Positions 16,234 through 27,563 of a stretch of DNA of 64,000 nucleotides are shown here, one piece after another. Each line of letters opens with the position of its first letter. Position 1 is the first letter of the stretch. The notes under the pieces were generated by a model. The model was not told where the DNA came from. It saw only the letters and a list, made by a program, of their open reading frames with translations, and searched no databases. The translations under genes and the position numbers were made by a program. Source of the stretch: CAVPJW01 sp963705525 (GTDB lineage Bacteria; Acidobacteriota; Vicinamibacteria; Vicinamibacterales; CAVPJW01); assembly GCA_963705525.1 (NCBI GenBank), contig CAVPJW010000004.1, positions 372,001 to 436,000 of the forward strand. The letters run 5' to 3'.

Positions 16234-18696
16234 TTGAGCAATCTCCTGCACGACCTGCGGTATGCCGCCCGCCTGCTGCTCAAGAGTCCCGGCCTGTCGT
16301 TCGTCATCATCCTCTCGCTCGCACTCGGGATTGGCCTGAATAGCGCCATCTTCAGCCTGGTCAACGGCTTCCTGTTCCGCCCCCTGCCGGTGGACCAGCC
16401 CGATCAGATAGGGGTGGTCTTTACCAAGGACCATCATGGCGACTATCTTCACGGGCTGTCGTATCCCGACTATGTTGACCTGCGCGATCGATCCGGCGTG
16501 GCCGCCGGGGTGGTGGCGACGGTCCCGCTCCCGCTCAATGTCGCCAACGGACAGGACTCCGAGCGGCTGTGGTGCGAGCTCGTCTCGGGCAACTACTTTT
16601 CCGTGCTCGGCGTGAAGCCGGTCGTCGGGCGGTCCTTTCTTCCCGAAGAGGACCGCTCCGAAGGCGCCAGCCCCGTCGTCATGGTGAGCGAGCGATTCTG
16701 GGATCGCCGGTTCGGCCCGGGTCGAAGCCTCGCGGATGCAGAGCTCACCATCAACGGCCACGCATTTCGCATCGTCGGCGTCGCGCCGGCCAGCTTCACC
16801 AGTACCTTCTACGTGGGCTTCGTCGCCGATCTCTGGATTCCGGCCTCGATGCACAACATTGCGGCGCCGGGCAGCGAGGGGCTGCTCACCGACCGCAGCG
16901 ACCATGAGTTCCGCGTGCTGCTCCGGCTCAAGCCCGGCGAGTCCATCGAGCGCGCTCAGACGGGCCTGACGCTGGCGGCAAACCAGCTCGCGACGTCCTA
17001 TCCCGACACGAACAAGGGCGTTGCCCTGACGCTCTTTCCGGAGCTTCGGGCGCGCCCGGAGCCAGAAATCTCCGGCACACTGCGACTGGCGGGCGCCGTG
17101 TTCATGGGCGCCGTCGGCCTCGTCCTTCTCATTGCCTGCGCCAACGTCGCAAATCTCCTGCTCGCCCGCGCGGTCAGTCGTCGCCGAGAGATTGCGGTCC
17201 GGCTCGCCCTGGGCGCCAGCAGGTCGCGTCTCATCCAGCAGCTCATCACGGAGACCCTGCTCCTTGCGGTGATCGGAGGCGGCATCGGGCTGCTGCTCGG
17301 CGCCAAAGGAGCGCAGCTCCTTGCGCGGATACAGCTCCCCACCGACATTCCGATGGCCCTCGATCTGTCGCCGGATGTGCGGGTGATCGGCTTCACCATC
17401 GCCGTGTCGCTCCTGACGGGGATTCTCTTTGGCCTCGCCCCGGCGTGGCAGGCCTCGTCGCCCGACATCGTGCCGTCTCTCAAGACCGATACCGCGACGA
17501 CCGGGTGGAGATCCGGAAAATTGCGGCTGTCGAACGCCCTCGTCGTTGCACAGGTGATGCTTTCACTGCTGCTGCTGGTCTGCGGCGGTTTGTTCTACAG
17601 AAGTCTTCAGCACGCGCGGTCGATTGATCCTGGCTTCAACCCACGGAATGCGCTCCTCGGAGCGGTCGATGTCGGACTGCAGGGGTACGACGAAGCCATG
17701 GGCCGACGCTTCCAGCGCCAGATCATGGCGCGGCTCGCGCAAATGCCAGGCGTCGAATCGGCCACCATGGCGCACTACATTCCGCTCGATTTCCGTGTCT
17801 CCGGAGGCGACATCACGATCGAAGGCCGCGTCGTCGAGAAGGGCACCGATCGTGTCGGGGTGATGTGGGCGCTGGTGGACGACCACTATTTCCGCACGAT
17901 GGGCAGCCGCCTCGTCGCCGGGCGCGACTTCACGGCCAGAGACGATGAGCAGGCGGCGCGCGTGGTGATCGTCAACCAGGCCATGGCGGCGCGGTTCTGG
18001 CCGGGCCAGGATGCGATCGGCCGGATCGTGCACCTCAATGCGTCGGACGGTCCCGCGGTGACGGTGATTGGGGTCGCGAAGGACGGCAAGTACCGGAACC
18101 TGGGCGAGGCGCCCATGCCGTTCATGTTCATGCCGCTCGCCCAGAACTACAGGGCCGACGTCCAGTTCGTGCTGCGTACTGTGGGCAGCCCGATGGCATC
18201 CGCGGATGCGCTGCGCCGCGAGGTACAGGCCATCGATTCGACGCTCGCGGTGTACGGGGTCCGCCCCGTAGAGGACCTGATCTCCGGACGGTCGCTGCTG
18301 CCTGCGAGACTCGCGGTCGCGCTCCTGATGATCTTCGGATCGCTCGGCCTCGTCCTGGCCGTCGTAGGACTCTACGGTGTCGTCGCCTATTCGGTGAGCC
18401 GGCGCACTCGCGAGGTCGGTATCCGGATGGCCCTCGGGGCCGCGCGCGCCGACGTCGTCCGCATGATCGTCCGACAAGGGCTGACGCTCGCGTTCACGGG
18501 CATCGGTCTCGGGATCGCCGCGTCACTCGCCCTCGGGCCCCTGCTCTCGAATCTGCTGTACGGGATCAATCCTCGCGACACTGTCACGCTGTCGGTGATT
18601 GCCGCCACGCTCGCGGCCGTCGCGCTGGTCGCCAGCTACCTACCCGCTCGTCGCGCTTCCAGGATCGAACCCACACGAGCGCTCCACTACGAGTAG
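16234..18696 (+). CDS. ADOP-family MacB-like ABC transporter permease
   Basis: An 820-residue inner-membrane permease paralogous to the gene at 520. The leader NLLHDLRYAARLLLKSPG precedes helix 1 (FVIILSLALGIGLNSAIFSLVN) and the first MacB_PCD domain. FtsX core 1 is at about 290-410 (VLLIACANVANLLLARAV), then a second MacB_PCD domain and FtsX core 2 at about 700-815 ending ARRASRIEPTRAL. The best start in frame is the TTG at 16234; no strong ribosome site is visible. No ATPase is adjacent. Substrate unknown. Confidence 0.9.
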   Translation: MSNLLHDLRYAARLLLKSPGLSFVIILSLALGIGLNSAIFSLVNGFLFRPLPVDQPDQIGVVFTKDHHGDYLHGLSYPDYVDLRDRSGVAAGVVATVPLPLNVANGQDSERLWCELVSGNYFSVLGVKPVVGRSFLPEEDRSEGASPVVMVSERFWDRRFGPGRSLADAELTINGHAFRIVGVAPASFTSTFYVGFVADLWIPASMHNIAAPGSEGLLTDRSDHEFRVLLRLKPGESIERAQTGLTLAANQLATSYPDTNKGVALTLFPELRARPEPEISGTLRLAGAVFMGAVGLVLLIACANVANLLLARAVSRRREIAVRLALGASRSRLIQQLITETLLLAVIGGGIGLLLGAKGAQLLARIQLPTDIPMALDLSPDVRVIGFTIAVSLLTGILFGLAPAWQASSPDIVPSLKTDTATTGWRSGKLRLSNALVVAQVMLSLLLLVCGGLFYRSLQHARSIDPGFNPRNALLGAVDVGLQGYDEAMGRRFQRQIMARLAQMPGVESATMAHYIPLDFRVSGGDITIEGRVVEKGTDRVGVMWALVDDHYFRTMGSRLVAGRDFTARDDEQAARVVIVNQAMAARFWPGQDAIGRIVHLNASDGPAVTVIGVAKDGKYRNLGEAPMPFMFMPLAQNYRADVQFVLRTVGSPMASADALRREVQAIDSTLAVYGVRPVEDLISGRSLLPARLAVALLMIFGSLGLVLAVVGLYGVVAYSVSRRTREVGIRMALGAARADVVRMIVRQGLTLAFTGIGLGIAASLALGPLLSNLLYGINPRDTVTLSVIAATLAAVALVASYLPARRASRIEPTRALHYE

Positions 18697-18766
18697 GAAA
18701 GGCTGAGCGGCAGCGACGGGGGACTTCCCCGCTGCGCCACAGTGACTTAGACTGTTCGTTCGAACG

Positions 18767-21241
18767 GTGCAGGATCCTTTTTCTCGAACGTCTTCAATCG
18801 CGCTCGTTGTCAGTCTGACCACCCTGCTTGGTGCCTGCGCACCGGAGTCCGGCTCGGGCAAGCGCGGCACGCACGCCTTCACGATTCTCGACGCCGATTC
18901 GGCGCACATCCTTCCCGTCGGGCGTCAAACGCGCCTGAACATGACGATCAGGAACGACGGACGCGAAGCCTGGGTCCCCGATCACGGCTTCCACTTGTCG
19001 TATCACTGGCTATCAATCTGGGGCGCGCCGAAGGTCCGCGCCGGTATCTGGACGTCCATTGTGGAAGTTGTGCCGCCGGGCGGCAAGACGACGCTGGACG
19101 CCCGGCTGCGCATGCCCGACAAATTGGGGTTCTATCGGCTCCAGTGGGACATGGTGCAGGAACAGGTCACATGGTTTTCGCAGGTGGATCCGCAGCCTCC
19201 GCCGACGTGGATCGTCCTCATCGTCCCTGGAGTCGATGCGCAGTTCAGCGTCTGGCCATCCATCACCGTGCTCCTGGTCGGGCTCCTGCTCGTCGCCAGC
19301 CCGATCGGCGCGCGGATTCGGGCCATCCCGGCAGCCTTCGCCGTGCTGGCGGTAACCGACGTCGTCTGGTGCACGGTGTCACTGCTCACGAAGCAGACCG
19401 CTGTCCTCGGCGAAGCCAACGTCGTTCCTGACGCCGGATATGCAGGCGTCGCGCTCTCGATGTCTGCGCTCTTTCCGGTCGCCATGATGCTCGTTCTGCC
19501 GACCCGCTGGCGTCCGTGGGTGGTCTGGCTCGTGGCCCTGATTGGAGCCGTGGTCATCGAAGCCGACCTTCTCTACTTCCGGTTCTTCGGTGACGTGATG
19601 TCGGCATCGGCAGTGATCGCCGCCGGGCAAACCGGAAAACTCGGCGGTGAGATTCGAAGCCTGGCGACCACACAGGACTTGTGGCTGTTCATCGATTTGG
19701 TGCTGGCCATCCCGCTCGTGGTCGCGTTGACGCAGCTGCCGCGCCCGGAGCCGGGCGGCGTGTGGGCTCGACGGATCGTGATGGCCATCGGACTCATCGC
19801 GCTCGTCCCCGCAGCCCGCGTCTGGATCGCGCGCAGCGAACGAGGCGACCGGCTCGATCAGGTCTTCCGGCACATCTTCGTGGTCGAGGACTACGGCGTC
19901 ATCTGGTACCACACGCGCGATGTTTCCGAGTACCTGCGGTCCGGGTTGCTCCGCCCGCCCCTGAGCGAGGCTGAATTCGAGAATGTGCGCGACTGGTTCA
20001 GCCGGCGGGCGCCAAGCAGGGCGGGCACCGGCCCCTTGTTCGGCGCGGCCCGCGGGACCGACGTGATTGTCGTACAGGTCGAGTCGATGCAGCGGTTCGT
20101 CATCGGGTTGAAGGTGGGCGGTCAGGAAGTGACACCCACGCTCAATCGATGGATGTCCGACAGCCTGTGGCTGTCGAGGGTGACCGACCAGACGAGCGAA
20201 GGGCGAACCTCGGATGCGGAATTTGTCAGCCTCGTCTCGCTCCTCCCGCTCGACCACGGCGCCGTCGCGTTCCACTACGCGGGGAACAAGTACGTCGGCC
20301 TTCCGACCGTGCTCAATCGAAACGGCTATCACTCGATGTCCGCCGTCGCCTTCGATCCGGACTTCTGGAATCGCCGCACGATTCATCCTGTATACGGCTT
20401 CTCCGACAGCCTGTTCACGAAGGACTTCAGCCCGGGCAGGCAGATTGGCTGGGGGCTGAACGACCGGGATTTTCTCATCCAGATGGTGCCGCGCATCGTC
20501 CGACAGCCCAGACCATTTCTCCTCTGGGCGATCACGCTGTCGCTCCATCATCCGTTCGAGGAATTTCCATCAGAGCTGAAGGAACTGAAGCTTGGCGAGT
20601 GGGAAGACACGTCGCTCGGGAACTACCTCCACTCGATGCACTACTTCGATCGGGCCATCACCGAGTTCGTCCGTGCGCTCGCCGATCAGGGAGTCCTCTC
20701 ACACACCACGCTGGTCGTCTTCGGCGATCATAACGCCGGCTTCAAATGGACGGACGACATGGCGCACCTCCTCGGATTCCCGAATCGGCGCCTGGAAGAG
20801 TCGCTGAACGATAGCGTGCCCGTTTTTATTCGAGTGCCGGGACAAAACCCACCCAAGGGCGAGATCAAAACACTGGCGGGGCAAACCGATCTCGCGCCGA
20901 CACTACTGGCGCTCCTCGGTATCGACCCTGCTCCCCTGCCCTATATGGGCCGGAACATCCTCGGCAACCCCGAGCCCGGCCCGCTGGCTCGCCCCTACGG
21001 GGACTGGATCAGCAACGAGTACCTTCTCATGGCGGCCGGCGCGAGGAGCAAGCGCCACCAGGCGTGCTACGACATCGGAGAAATGGATCGCGTCGATGTC
21101 CAGCGATGCGCCGCCGACGATGAGGCTGTGCGACGGCAGCGGGAGGTGAGCAGTCTCGTGATCCGGTACGATCTTCAGCAACGGCTTGCGGAGGCGGGCG
21201 TGCAGGGTGAGCGCAAGCGGACGACCGGCGGGCCGGACTGA
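18767..21241 (+). CDS. LtaS-like phosphoglycerol/sulfatase-superfamily transferase with N-terminal Ig-like domain
   Basis: An 824-residue membrane protein starting with GTG. A lipobox-like L-G-A-C (Cys24) is followed by an extracytoplasmic Ig-like domain of the Nbr1/FW type (about 40-138: WVPDHGFHLSYHW, PPGGKTTLDARLRMP, RLQWDMVQEQVTWF). Six hydrophobic helices lie at about 162-350. An alkaline-phosphatase-fold catalytic domain fills about 430-760: metal ligand Glu439 (VVQVES), nucleophile Thr481 (SEGRTSDAEF) and GDHNAGF. LtaS enzymes transfer phosphoglycerol; here the acceptor is unknown and is more likely a periplasmic glycan than lipoteichoic acid. The Ig domain is an unusual addition. Confidence 0.85.
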   Translation: MQDPFSRTSSIALVVSLTTLLGACAPESGSGKRGTHAFTILDADSAHILPVGRQTRLNMTIRNDGREAWVPDHGFHLSYHWLSIWGAPKVRAGIWTSIVEVVPPGGKTTLDARLRMPDKLGFYRLQWDMVQEQVTWFSQVDPQPPPTWIVLIVPGVDAQFSVWPSITVLLVGLLLVASPIGARIRAIPAAFAVLAVTDVVWCTVSLLTKQTAVLGEANVVPDAGYAGVALSMSALFPVAMMLVLPTRWRPWVVWLVALIGAVVIEADLLYFRFFGDVMSASAVIAAGQTGKLGGEIRSLATTQDLWLFIDLVLAIPLVVALTQLPRPEPGGVWARRIVMAIGLIALVPAARVWIARSERGDRLDQVFRHIFVVEDYGVIWYHTRDVSEYLRSGLLRPPLSEAEFENVRDWFSRRAPSRAGTGPLFGAARGTDVIVVQVESMQRFVIGLKVGGQEVTPTLNRWMSDSLWLSRVTDQTSEGRTSDAEFVSLVSLLPLDHGAVAFHYAGNKYVGLPTVLNRNGYHSMSAVAFDPDFWNRRTIHPVYGFSDSLFTKDFSPGRQIGWGLNDRDFLIQMVPRIVRQPRPFLLWAITLSLHHPFEEFPSELKELKLGEWEDTSLGNYLHSMHYFDRAITEFVRALADQGVLSHTTLVVFGDHNAGFKWTDDMAHLLGFPNRRLEESLNDSVPVFIRVPGQNPPKGEIKTLAGQTDLAPTLLALLGIDPAPLPYMGRNILGNPEPGPLARPYGDWISNEYLLMAAGARSKRHQACYDIGEMDRVDVQRCAADDEAVRRQREVSSLVIRYDLQQRLAEAGVQGERKRTTGGPD

Positions 21242-21257
21242 GGCCTTGTGGAGCCGA

Positions 21258-21279
21258 TCGCCGACCAGCGATTCGGCGA
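21258..21279. terminator. Hairpin between convergent LtaS-like and Rieske genes
   Basis: TCGCCGA (21258-21264) pairs with TCGGCGA (21273-21279) across an 8-nt loop in the 39-bp gap between two convergent genes. There is no long T-run, so a role as a bidirectional terminator is plausible but not certain. Confidence 0.45.
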
Positions 21280-21280
21280 C

Positions 21281-22378
21281 TCAGTCCCCGGATGTCAGCG
21301 CGCGATGAATGAGCGAGTGAAAGTGGTGGACGCCGTTCTCGCGCTTCACTGAATATCGACCACGGTCGTAGGTTGTGGATCGGAGTCCCTGCTGGACGCG
21401 CTCGCAGATCGCCATGTCCTCTTTCTGAACTTCGTCGGCGAACATCACGGCCTTCTTCGCCCTCTCCTGCACCTCGGGTGAGTCCGCGTTGTGGAAGAAC
21501 CACTCGAACACGGTCAGCGTGCGCTCGGCGCCCAGGGGCAGAATGACATTCAGCTGCAGGTTGTCCGGATAGATATTCAGCATCAGGTTAGGAAAGATCC
21601 AGAGATACAGCGCTTCTGTCTGGTCGCTGGCCGCCCCGTACAGACGATCGGCTTCAGTGCCGGGCACTGCGCGGCGAATCGGCGCCTGCTGCTGGGAATA
21701 TCCCCCGTGCGTGACGATGTGATACCGGGCGTAGTCGAGCTCGCGGTTGAGCGAAGGATGTACCAGCGGAATGTGATATCCCTCGAGATAATTGTCGACG
21801 TACGTCTTCCAGTTGCATTCGACAACGTAGTCCCGCCGGATGAGGTGCGTCATCTGGTCGATCCGGAATCGGAGGGCCCGGCCGGGGATGTCCTCGAGCG
21901 ATTCTGCCAGCGGACGGCTTTCGGTCGCGAGGTTGACGAACACAAACGGCTCCCAGAGGCCCACGCCGAGACTGGGCAGGCTGAACGCACTCTTATCGAA
22001 CCTCTCGACGCCCTCGAACTCCGGCGCGGTCAGGAGACGGCCGTCGAGACCGTACGTCCAGCCGTGATACCGGCACTGGAGCGACGTCCGGCACCCGGCG
22101 CCCTGCGCGACGGGCCCCGCCCGGTGCCGGCAGACATTCGAGAATGCGCGCACGCTTCCGTCCCGATCGCGGACAACGACGATCGGCTCGCCGAGCACTT
22201 CGCTGGTGAAGTAACTGCCTGATTCGGAGAGCTGGCTCGTTCGCCCGACGATCTGCCATGTGCGCTGGAAGATCAGGCGCCGTTCGAGCTCGAGCACAGA
22301 CGGATCGGTGTACAAACGCGCGGGAAGGGTCGAGGCGCGCGCCAGCTCCGGCTCGAAGTCGAATTGGAGTCGGTCCAT
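21281..22378 (-). CDS. Rieske non-haem iron oxygenase, alpha subunit (choline monooxygenase/CntA-like)
   Basis: A 365-residue oxygenase. The Rieske [2Fe-2S] ligands are Cys83-x-His85 (CRHRAG) and Cys102-x2-His105 (CRYHGW). The catalytic domain carries NWKTYVDNYLEGYHIPLVHP, whose Asp bridges the Rieske centre and whose two His bind the mononuclear iron; this segment resembles choline monooxygenase and carnitine oxygenase CntA more than aromatic-ring dioxygenases. No reductase or ferredoxin gene is adjacent, so electrons must come from elsewhere. The substrate is probably a quaternary ammonium or small amine compound; that is an inference from motif similarity. Confidence 0.88.
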   Translation of the reverse strand: MDRLQFDFEPELARASTLPARLYTDPSVLELERRLIFQRTWQIVGRTSQLSESGSYFTSEVLGEPIVVVRDRDGSVRAFSNVCRHRAGPVAQGAGCRTSLQCRYHGWTYGLDGRLLTAPEFEGVERFDKSAFSLPSLGVGLWEPFVFVNLATESRPLAESLEDIPGRALRFRIDQMTHLIRRDYVVECNWKTYVDNYLEGYHIPLVHPSLNRELDYARYHIVTHGGYSQQQAPIRRAVPGTEADRLYGAASDQTEALYLWIFPNLMLNIYPDNLQLNVILPLGAERTLTVFEWFFHNADSPEVQERAKKAVMFADEVQKEDMAICERVQQGLRSTTYDRGRYSVKRENGVHHFHSLIHRALTSGD

Positions 22379-22418
22379 GGCGCGCGCAGGATGGTCGCGA
22401 TCAGACCTCGATCGGCGT

Positions 22419-22961
22419 CTACATGGACTGGCGCCGCGACGAGGGCGGCACCAGCTTCTTCATGCGCAGGTAGGTGACGATGTTGCCGTAGTGCTCGCTG
22501 TCGTGAGTGACGTTGAACTGCAGTGCGCTGGCCGCTGTCCAATCCTGGTCGAAGACCTTGGCCTTCTGGAGCCCCGTCGCGTCCGTCATGGCCGAAAACG
22601 CGCCGTCACAGTAAGCAATTGAATCGTTGATCGCCTTGACCAGGTCGGCCTTGGCGGTCTTCTTCTCGAAATCCTCGGCGACTGGATTCTTCTCGCCCTT
22701 GACGGCGCTGCAGACGGCGTAATGCTCGTTGGCCAGATGTCCGATGAGCTGGCCGAACGTGCGCACGTCCGGCGTCGGCTTGAACGCGTAATCCGCATCG
22801 GGCATCTCGGCCGCCGACTCGGAGACGTTGCGTTTGATGCTGTCCCATGACGACTTGATGATCGTGCTGTACGACGGCCCCTGAGCCAGGGCGGGTGCGG
22901 CCAACGATGCCAGAACGATCGCGCCGAGGATGCCAAGTACGTTCTTCGGATGACGGGTCAT
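22419..22961 (-). CDS. Secreted DinB-superfamily protein
   Basis: A 180-residue exported four-helix-bundle protein. The ATG at 22961 has AAGGAG upstream and opens a signal peptide (VLGILGAIVLASLAAPALAQ). DinB-fold metal-ligand candidates are His in QLIGHLANEHY and in THDSEHYGN, the usual spacing of the three-His site. Most DinB proteins are cytoplasmic thiol transferases or of unknown function; an exported form is a known Acidobacteria variant. It lies upstream of, and co-directional with, the Rieske oxygenase. Function unknown. Confidence 0.85.
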   Translation of the reverse strand: MTRHPKNVLGILGAIVLASLAAPALAQGPSYSTIIKSSWDSIKRNVSESAAEMPDADYAFKPTPDVRTFGQLIGHLANEHYAVCSAVKGEKNPVAEDFEKKTAKADLVKAINDSIAYCDGAFSAMTDATGLQKAKVFDQDWTAASALQFNVTHDSEHYGNIVTYLRMKKLVPPSSRRQSM

Positions 22962-23140
22962 GGGCTGCTCCTTGAAGCCTCGTATCTTAGCGCCAGCCCC
23001 CATCCCGGGCCAACTCGTCAGTGCTGGCCGAGCGGGAATCGACCGCGTCGAAATCCGGTTGGATTCGCCCCCTGGTCAGGTGCAGAATACCCGCTCGAAC
23101 GGGTTTCCCGGCTTCCAGAGACAGAACGGAGCGGGCCATC

Positions 23141-23563
23141 ATGACCCGGGAAGAAATCACGGCACTGTTCGATCGCCGACAGGCGCTCTGGCGCCGGCGC
23201 GACGCGGCGGCGCTCGCGCAGGATCACTCTGCCACATGCGTCGTCGAGAGCCCCGCAGCCGGAACCGTCACGGGCCGTCAGGCGATCGAGGAAGTGTACG
23301 CGGCATGGTTCAGGGCGTTTCCCGACCTCGAGATGCATTTCACCGACGTCCTCATCGACAACGATCGTGCCGTGCTGACGGCGTTCTGTCAGGGTACGAA
23401 CGTCGGTGGATTCATGGGCCTGCCGGCCAGCGGCAAGCGCTTCAAGTTTCCCGTCGTCCTGATTAGTACGCTCGCGGGCAACGAGATCGTGCACGAGAGG
23501 CGGATCTACGACTTCACCGGCATGCTCATCCAGATCGGCATGCTGAAGGCGAAGCCGGCATAA
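23141..23563 (+). CDS. SnoaL-like / ester cyclase family protein
   Basis: A 140-residue cytoplasmic protein with the NTF2-like alpha+beta barrel of the SnoaL family. Recognisable segments are EVYAAWFRAFPDLEMHFTDVLIDNDRAVL and GTNVGGFMGLPASGKRFKFP, the latter being the family's typical loop. Members bind or isomerise small hydrophobic molecules, but most have no assigned substrate. The ATG at 23141 is chosen because it starts the fold and has a GGAG-type site upstream. It precedes an acyl-CoA ligase gene across a 31-bp octamer array. Confidence 0.82.
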   Translation: MTREEITALFDRRQALWRRRDAAALAQDHSATCVVESPAAGTVTGRQAIEEVYAAWFRAFPDLEMHFTDVLIDNDRAVLTAFCQGTNVGGFMGLPASGKRFKFPVVLISTLAGNEIVHERRIYDFTGMLIQIGMLKAKPA

Positions 23564-23565
23564 GG

Positions 23566-23594
23566 GGTTCAACGGTTCCAAGGTTCAAAGGTTC

Positions 23595-23597
<3 letters not shown>
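23566..23597. repeat. Octamer array GGTTCNNN x4, containing the start of the acyl-CoA ligase
   Basis: GGTTCAAC, GGTTCCAA, GGTTCAAA and GGTTCTTG run without interruption from 23566 to 23597. The only early start codon in frame with the ligase is the TTG of the last unit. Confidence 0.85.
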
Positions 23598-25223
<1,626 letters not shown>

Positions 25224-25229
25224 TCGCGA

Positions 25230-27290
25230 TTACGGCCGTCCTGCCGTCGTGGCTTGCGGGGGCGCGGCCGGAAAGTGCCCTTCGTACCACTTGATCGAAC
25301 GATCGATCATGTCGATGACATGCTTCGGCTCGCGCAGGCCGTGTCCCTCGCGCGGGTACCGGACCATGACGGCTTCCACTCCCACGTCCCTCAGCGCAAT
25401 GTAGAACTGTTCGGCCTCCGCGATGGGCACGTCGGCGTCGTTTTCGCCATGAATGAGCAGCGTCGGGGTCTTCGCCTTGGCGACGTGTTTCAACGCGGAT
25501 CGTTCCCACAGGACGTCCATCAAGTCGCCCTGATGCGGGAAGACGCCAAATTCCATCTGCTCGTACTGATTGTAGTACGTCATGTAGTTGTAGCTGATCA
25601 GGTTCGTGATGGCCGCCAGCGGAATCGCCGCCTTGAACACACTCGTCTGCGTGATGAGCCAGGCGCTCAACTGGCCGCCGTAGCTTCCGCCTTCGACCCC
25701 CAGCCGGTCGCGATCGATCCAGATGTTCCGCCGCATGGCCGCGCTGAGGCCGTAGAGCACGTCCTGCGCCTCGTTGCCGTTCTGGTCGCCAAACACCGCG
25801 TCGGCGAAGCGCTGACCATAGCCGGTTGATCCGCGATAGTTGACGAAGAGCGTCGCCCACCCGCGGGCCGCATAGACCTGGCTCTTGAAGTTGAAAGCCG
25901 GCCCCTGCTGTCCGTGAGGTCCGCCGTGGATCATGACGATCAGGGGGTGCTTCGAACCGTTCGTCATGCCCGCGGGCTTCGTCAGGAACGCCTCGACGTC
26001 GTACTTGTTGTCGTTGCTGATGAACGTGAAGGACTCGACCTCGGCCAGGTGCTTTCCGCTTAGCACGTCACGATTGAGACTGGTCAGCTGTTTCGCCGGT
26101 TCCTGGCCAGTCTTGAGGAAGAGCTGCGGCAGATCCGATGTGCCGGCGAACGTATAGGCAATAGACCCGTTCCGGCTGACCGAGATGGCGCCCACACTCC
26201 CGCGATCGGCGACCACGCGCTCAGGCGTGCCGCCATCGAGCGGCATCCGGTAGAGGTGCGTCTCGCCTCGTTCCTGCACGTTGAAGAGGACGCTCGCTCC
26301 ATCGGGCGTCCAAATAGGGTCTTCCTGCCGATTGTCGATCGCCGCACCCAACTCGCGTCTGTTGCGGCCGTCGGCACCGATCACCCAGACGTGCTCGTCT
26401 TCCATCGTCGTCTCGAGATCCGTCAGCCCGCGCTTCGTCCCGAGATAGACGAGCGTCTTGCCGTCAGGCGACCACCTCGGCACGTATTCGGCGTTCTCTG
26501 TCGCTGTCAGCCGATCGATCGCCCCGGTGGCCACCGTGACCGTAAAGAGGTCGTAATTGAAGAACTGATCCTCGTTCGGCTCGCGATTCGACACGAACGC
26601 GATCTTCGATCCGTCGGGTGACCAGTCGATGGAGTGTTCGTAGTGCGTGCCGTCGGTGAGCTGGCGCACCTGTCCGGTCGCGACGTCTGCAAGCAAGATG
26701 TGCAGCCGGCGATTGTCGTTGAAGTGCGAGAGACCTTCGGCGAAGTCCGGCTTGTACAGATACCTGGTGATCACGATCGGATCGCCGCTGGCGTCTTCGG
26801 TTTCGGGGCCTGGTAGCGCGTGGATGAACGCAATCTGGCGGCTGTCGGGCGACCAGGCGACGTCATTGCCCGTCGTCGGCAGCGGACTGTTGGTTCCGAG
26901 CTTCGGCGCCAGGAAGCGCCGGCCCGTCCCATCCGCATGGGCAACCATCAGGCCTGACTTGCCCGCTTCGCTTCCCGCGAAGGCGATCCACTGCCCATCG
27001 GGTGACCACTGCGCGTTGGCGGTCGCCTCCTCTGCGCCTCCGAGCCTCCGCGTCTGGCCGTCGGCGACCGTCATGATCCAGATCTGCGGATAGGGACGCC
27101 CGGTGCCGTTGTTGTTCATCACCGTGTACGCGAGGCGTGTCCCATCGGGAGAAAACGTCACCGAACCGACCGATCTGAGTCGCGTCAGATCCGCGGCTTG
27201 CAGCCGATCGTTCTGGGCGAAGCTCGAGCGTGCGGCGACCAGAACGCAGGCGAAAATCATGAGGATGGTGGTCGCTTTACGAAAGTGCAC
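25230..27290 (-). CDS. Secreted S9-family prolyl oligopeptidase-like peptidase
   Basis: A 686-residue exported serine peptidase. The GTG at 27290 has AAAGGA about ten bases upstream and opens the signal peptide (ILMIFACVLVAARSSFAQ). A TolB/PD40 beta-propeller (about 40-400, with repeats such as SPDGTRLAYT, SPDGQWIAF, SPDSRQIAF) gates access to a C-terminal alpha/beta-hydrolase domain. The nucleophile Ser is in GGSYGGQL, Asp in GENDADVP, and His in EGHGLREP. It would cleave short peptides, probably in the periplasm. It is divergent from the sigma54 activator across a 273-bp gap. Confidence 0.93.
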   Translation of the reverse strand: MHFRKATTILMIFACVLVAARSSFAQNDRLQAADLTRLRSVGSVTFSPDGTRLAYTVMNNNGTGRPYPQIWIMTVADGQTRRLGGAEEATANAQWSPDGQWIAFAGSEAGKSGLMVAHADGTGRRFLAPKLGTNSPLPTTGNDVAWSPDSRQIAFIHALPGPETEDASGDPIVITRYLYKPDFAEGLSHFNDNRRLHILLADVATGQVRQLTDGTHYEHSIDWSPDGSKIAFVSNREPNEDQFFNYDLFTVTVATGAIDRLTATENAEYVPRWSPDGKTLVYLGTKRGLTDLETTMEDEHVWVIGADGRNRRELGAAIDNRQEDPIWTPDGASVLFNVQERGETHLYRMPLDGGTPERVVADRGSVGAISVSRNGSIAYTFAGTSDLPQLFLKTGQEPAKQLTSLNRDVLSGKHLAEVESFTFISNDNKYDVEAFLTKPAGMTNGSKHPLIVMIHGGPHGQQGPAFNFKSQVYAARGWATLFVNYRGSTGYGQRFADAVFGDQNGNEAQDVLYGLSAAMRRNIWIDRDRLGVEGGSYGGQLSAWLITQTSVFKAAIPLAAITNLISYNYMTYYNQYEQMEFGVFPHQGDLMDVLWERSALKHVAKAKTPTLLIHGENDADVPIAEAEQFYIALRDVGVEAVMVRYPREGHGLREPKHVIDMIDRSIKWYEGHFPAAPPQATTAGRP

Positions 27291-27563
27291 GGGTTGCCTG
27301 TCCTTTCCGCCGGCCGTCGAATGTCTCGTCGGTGTGCAAGGTTGAGCATCCACGATGGACACCTGAAGCGGACGATCTCGGTGGGTGGCGATTGTAGCAG
27401 AAGCCGTAGAGGCCACAGCACTTATGCCGTGCAGTCAATTTTCAGTCGGACCGATAAGCCGGGGCGAGAGGTCACAGGTTCACTCTCGATTCCGTTTCGC
27501 AACCGTGCGGGGCGAAATCCGAGCGCTCCCCAGCGCCTCGATGACCCGAATGAGCCACGTGAC

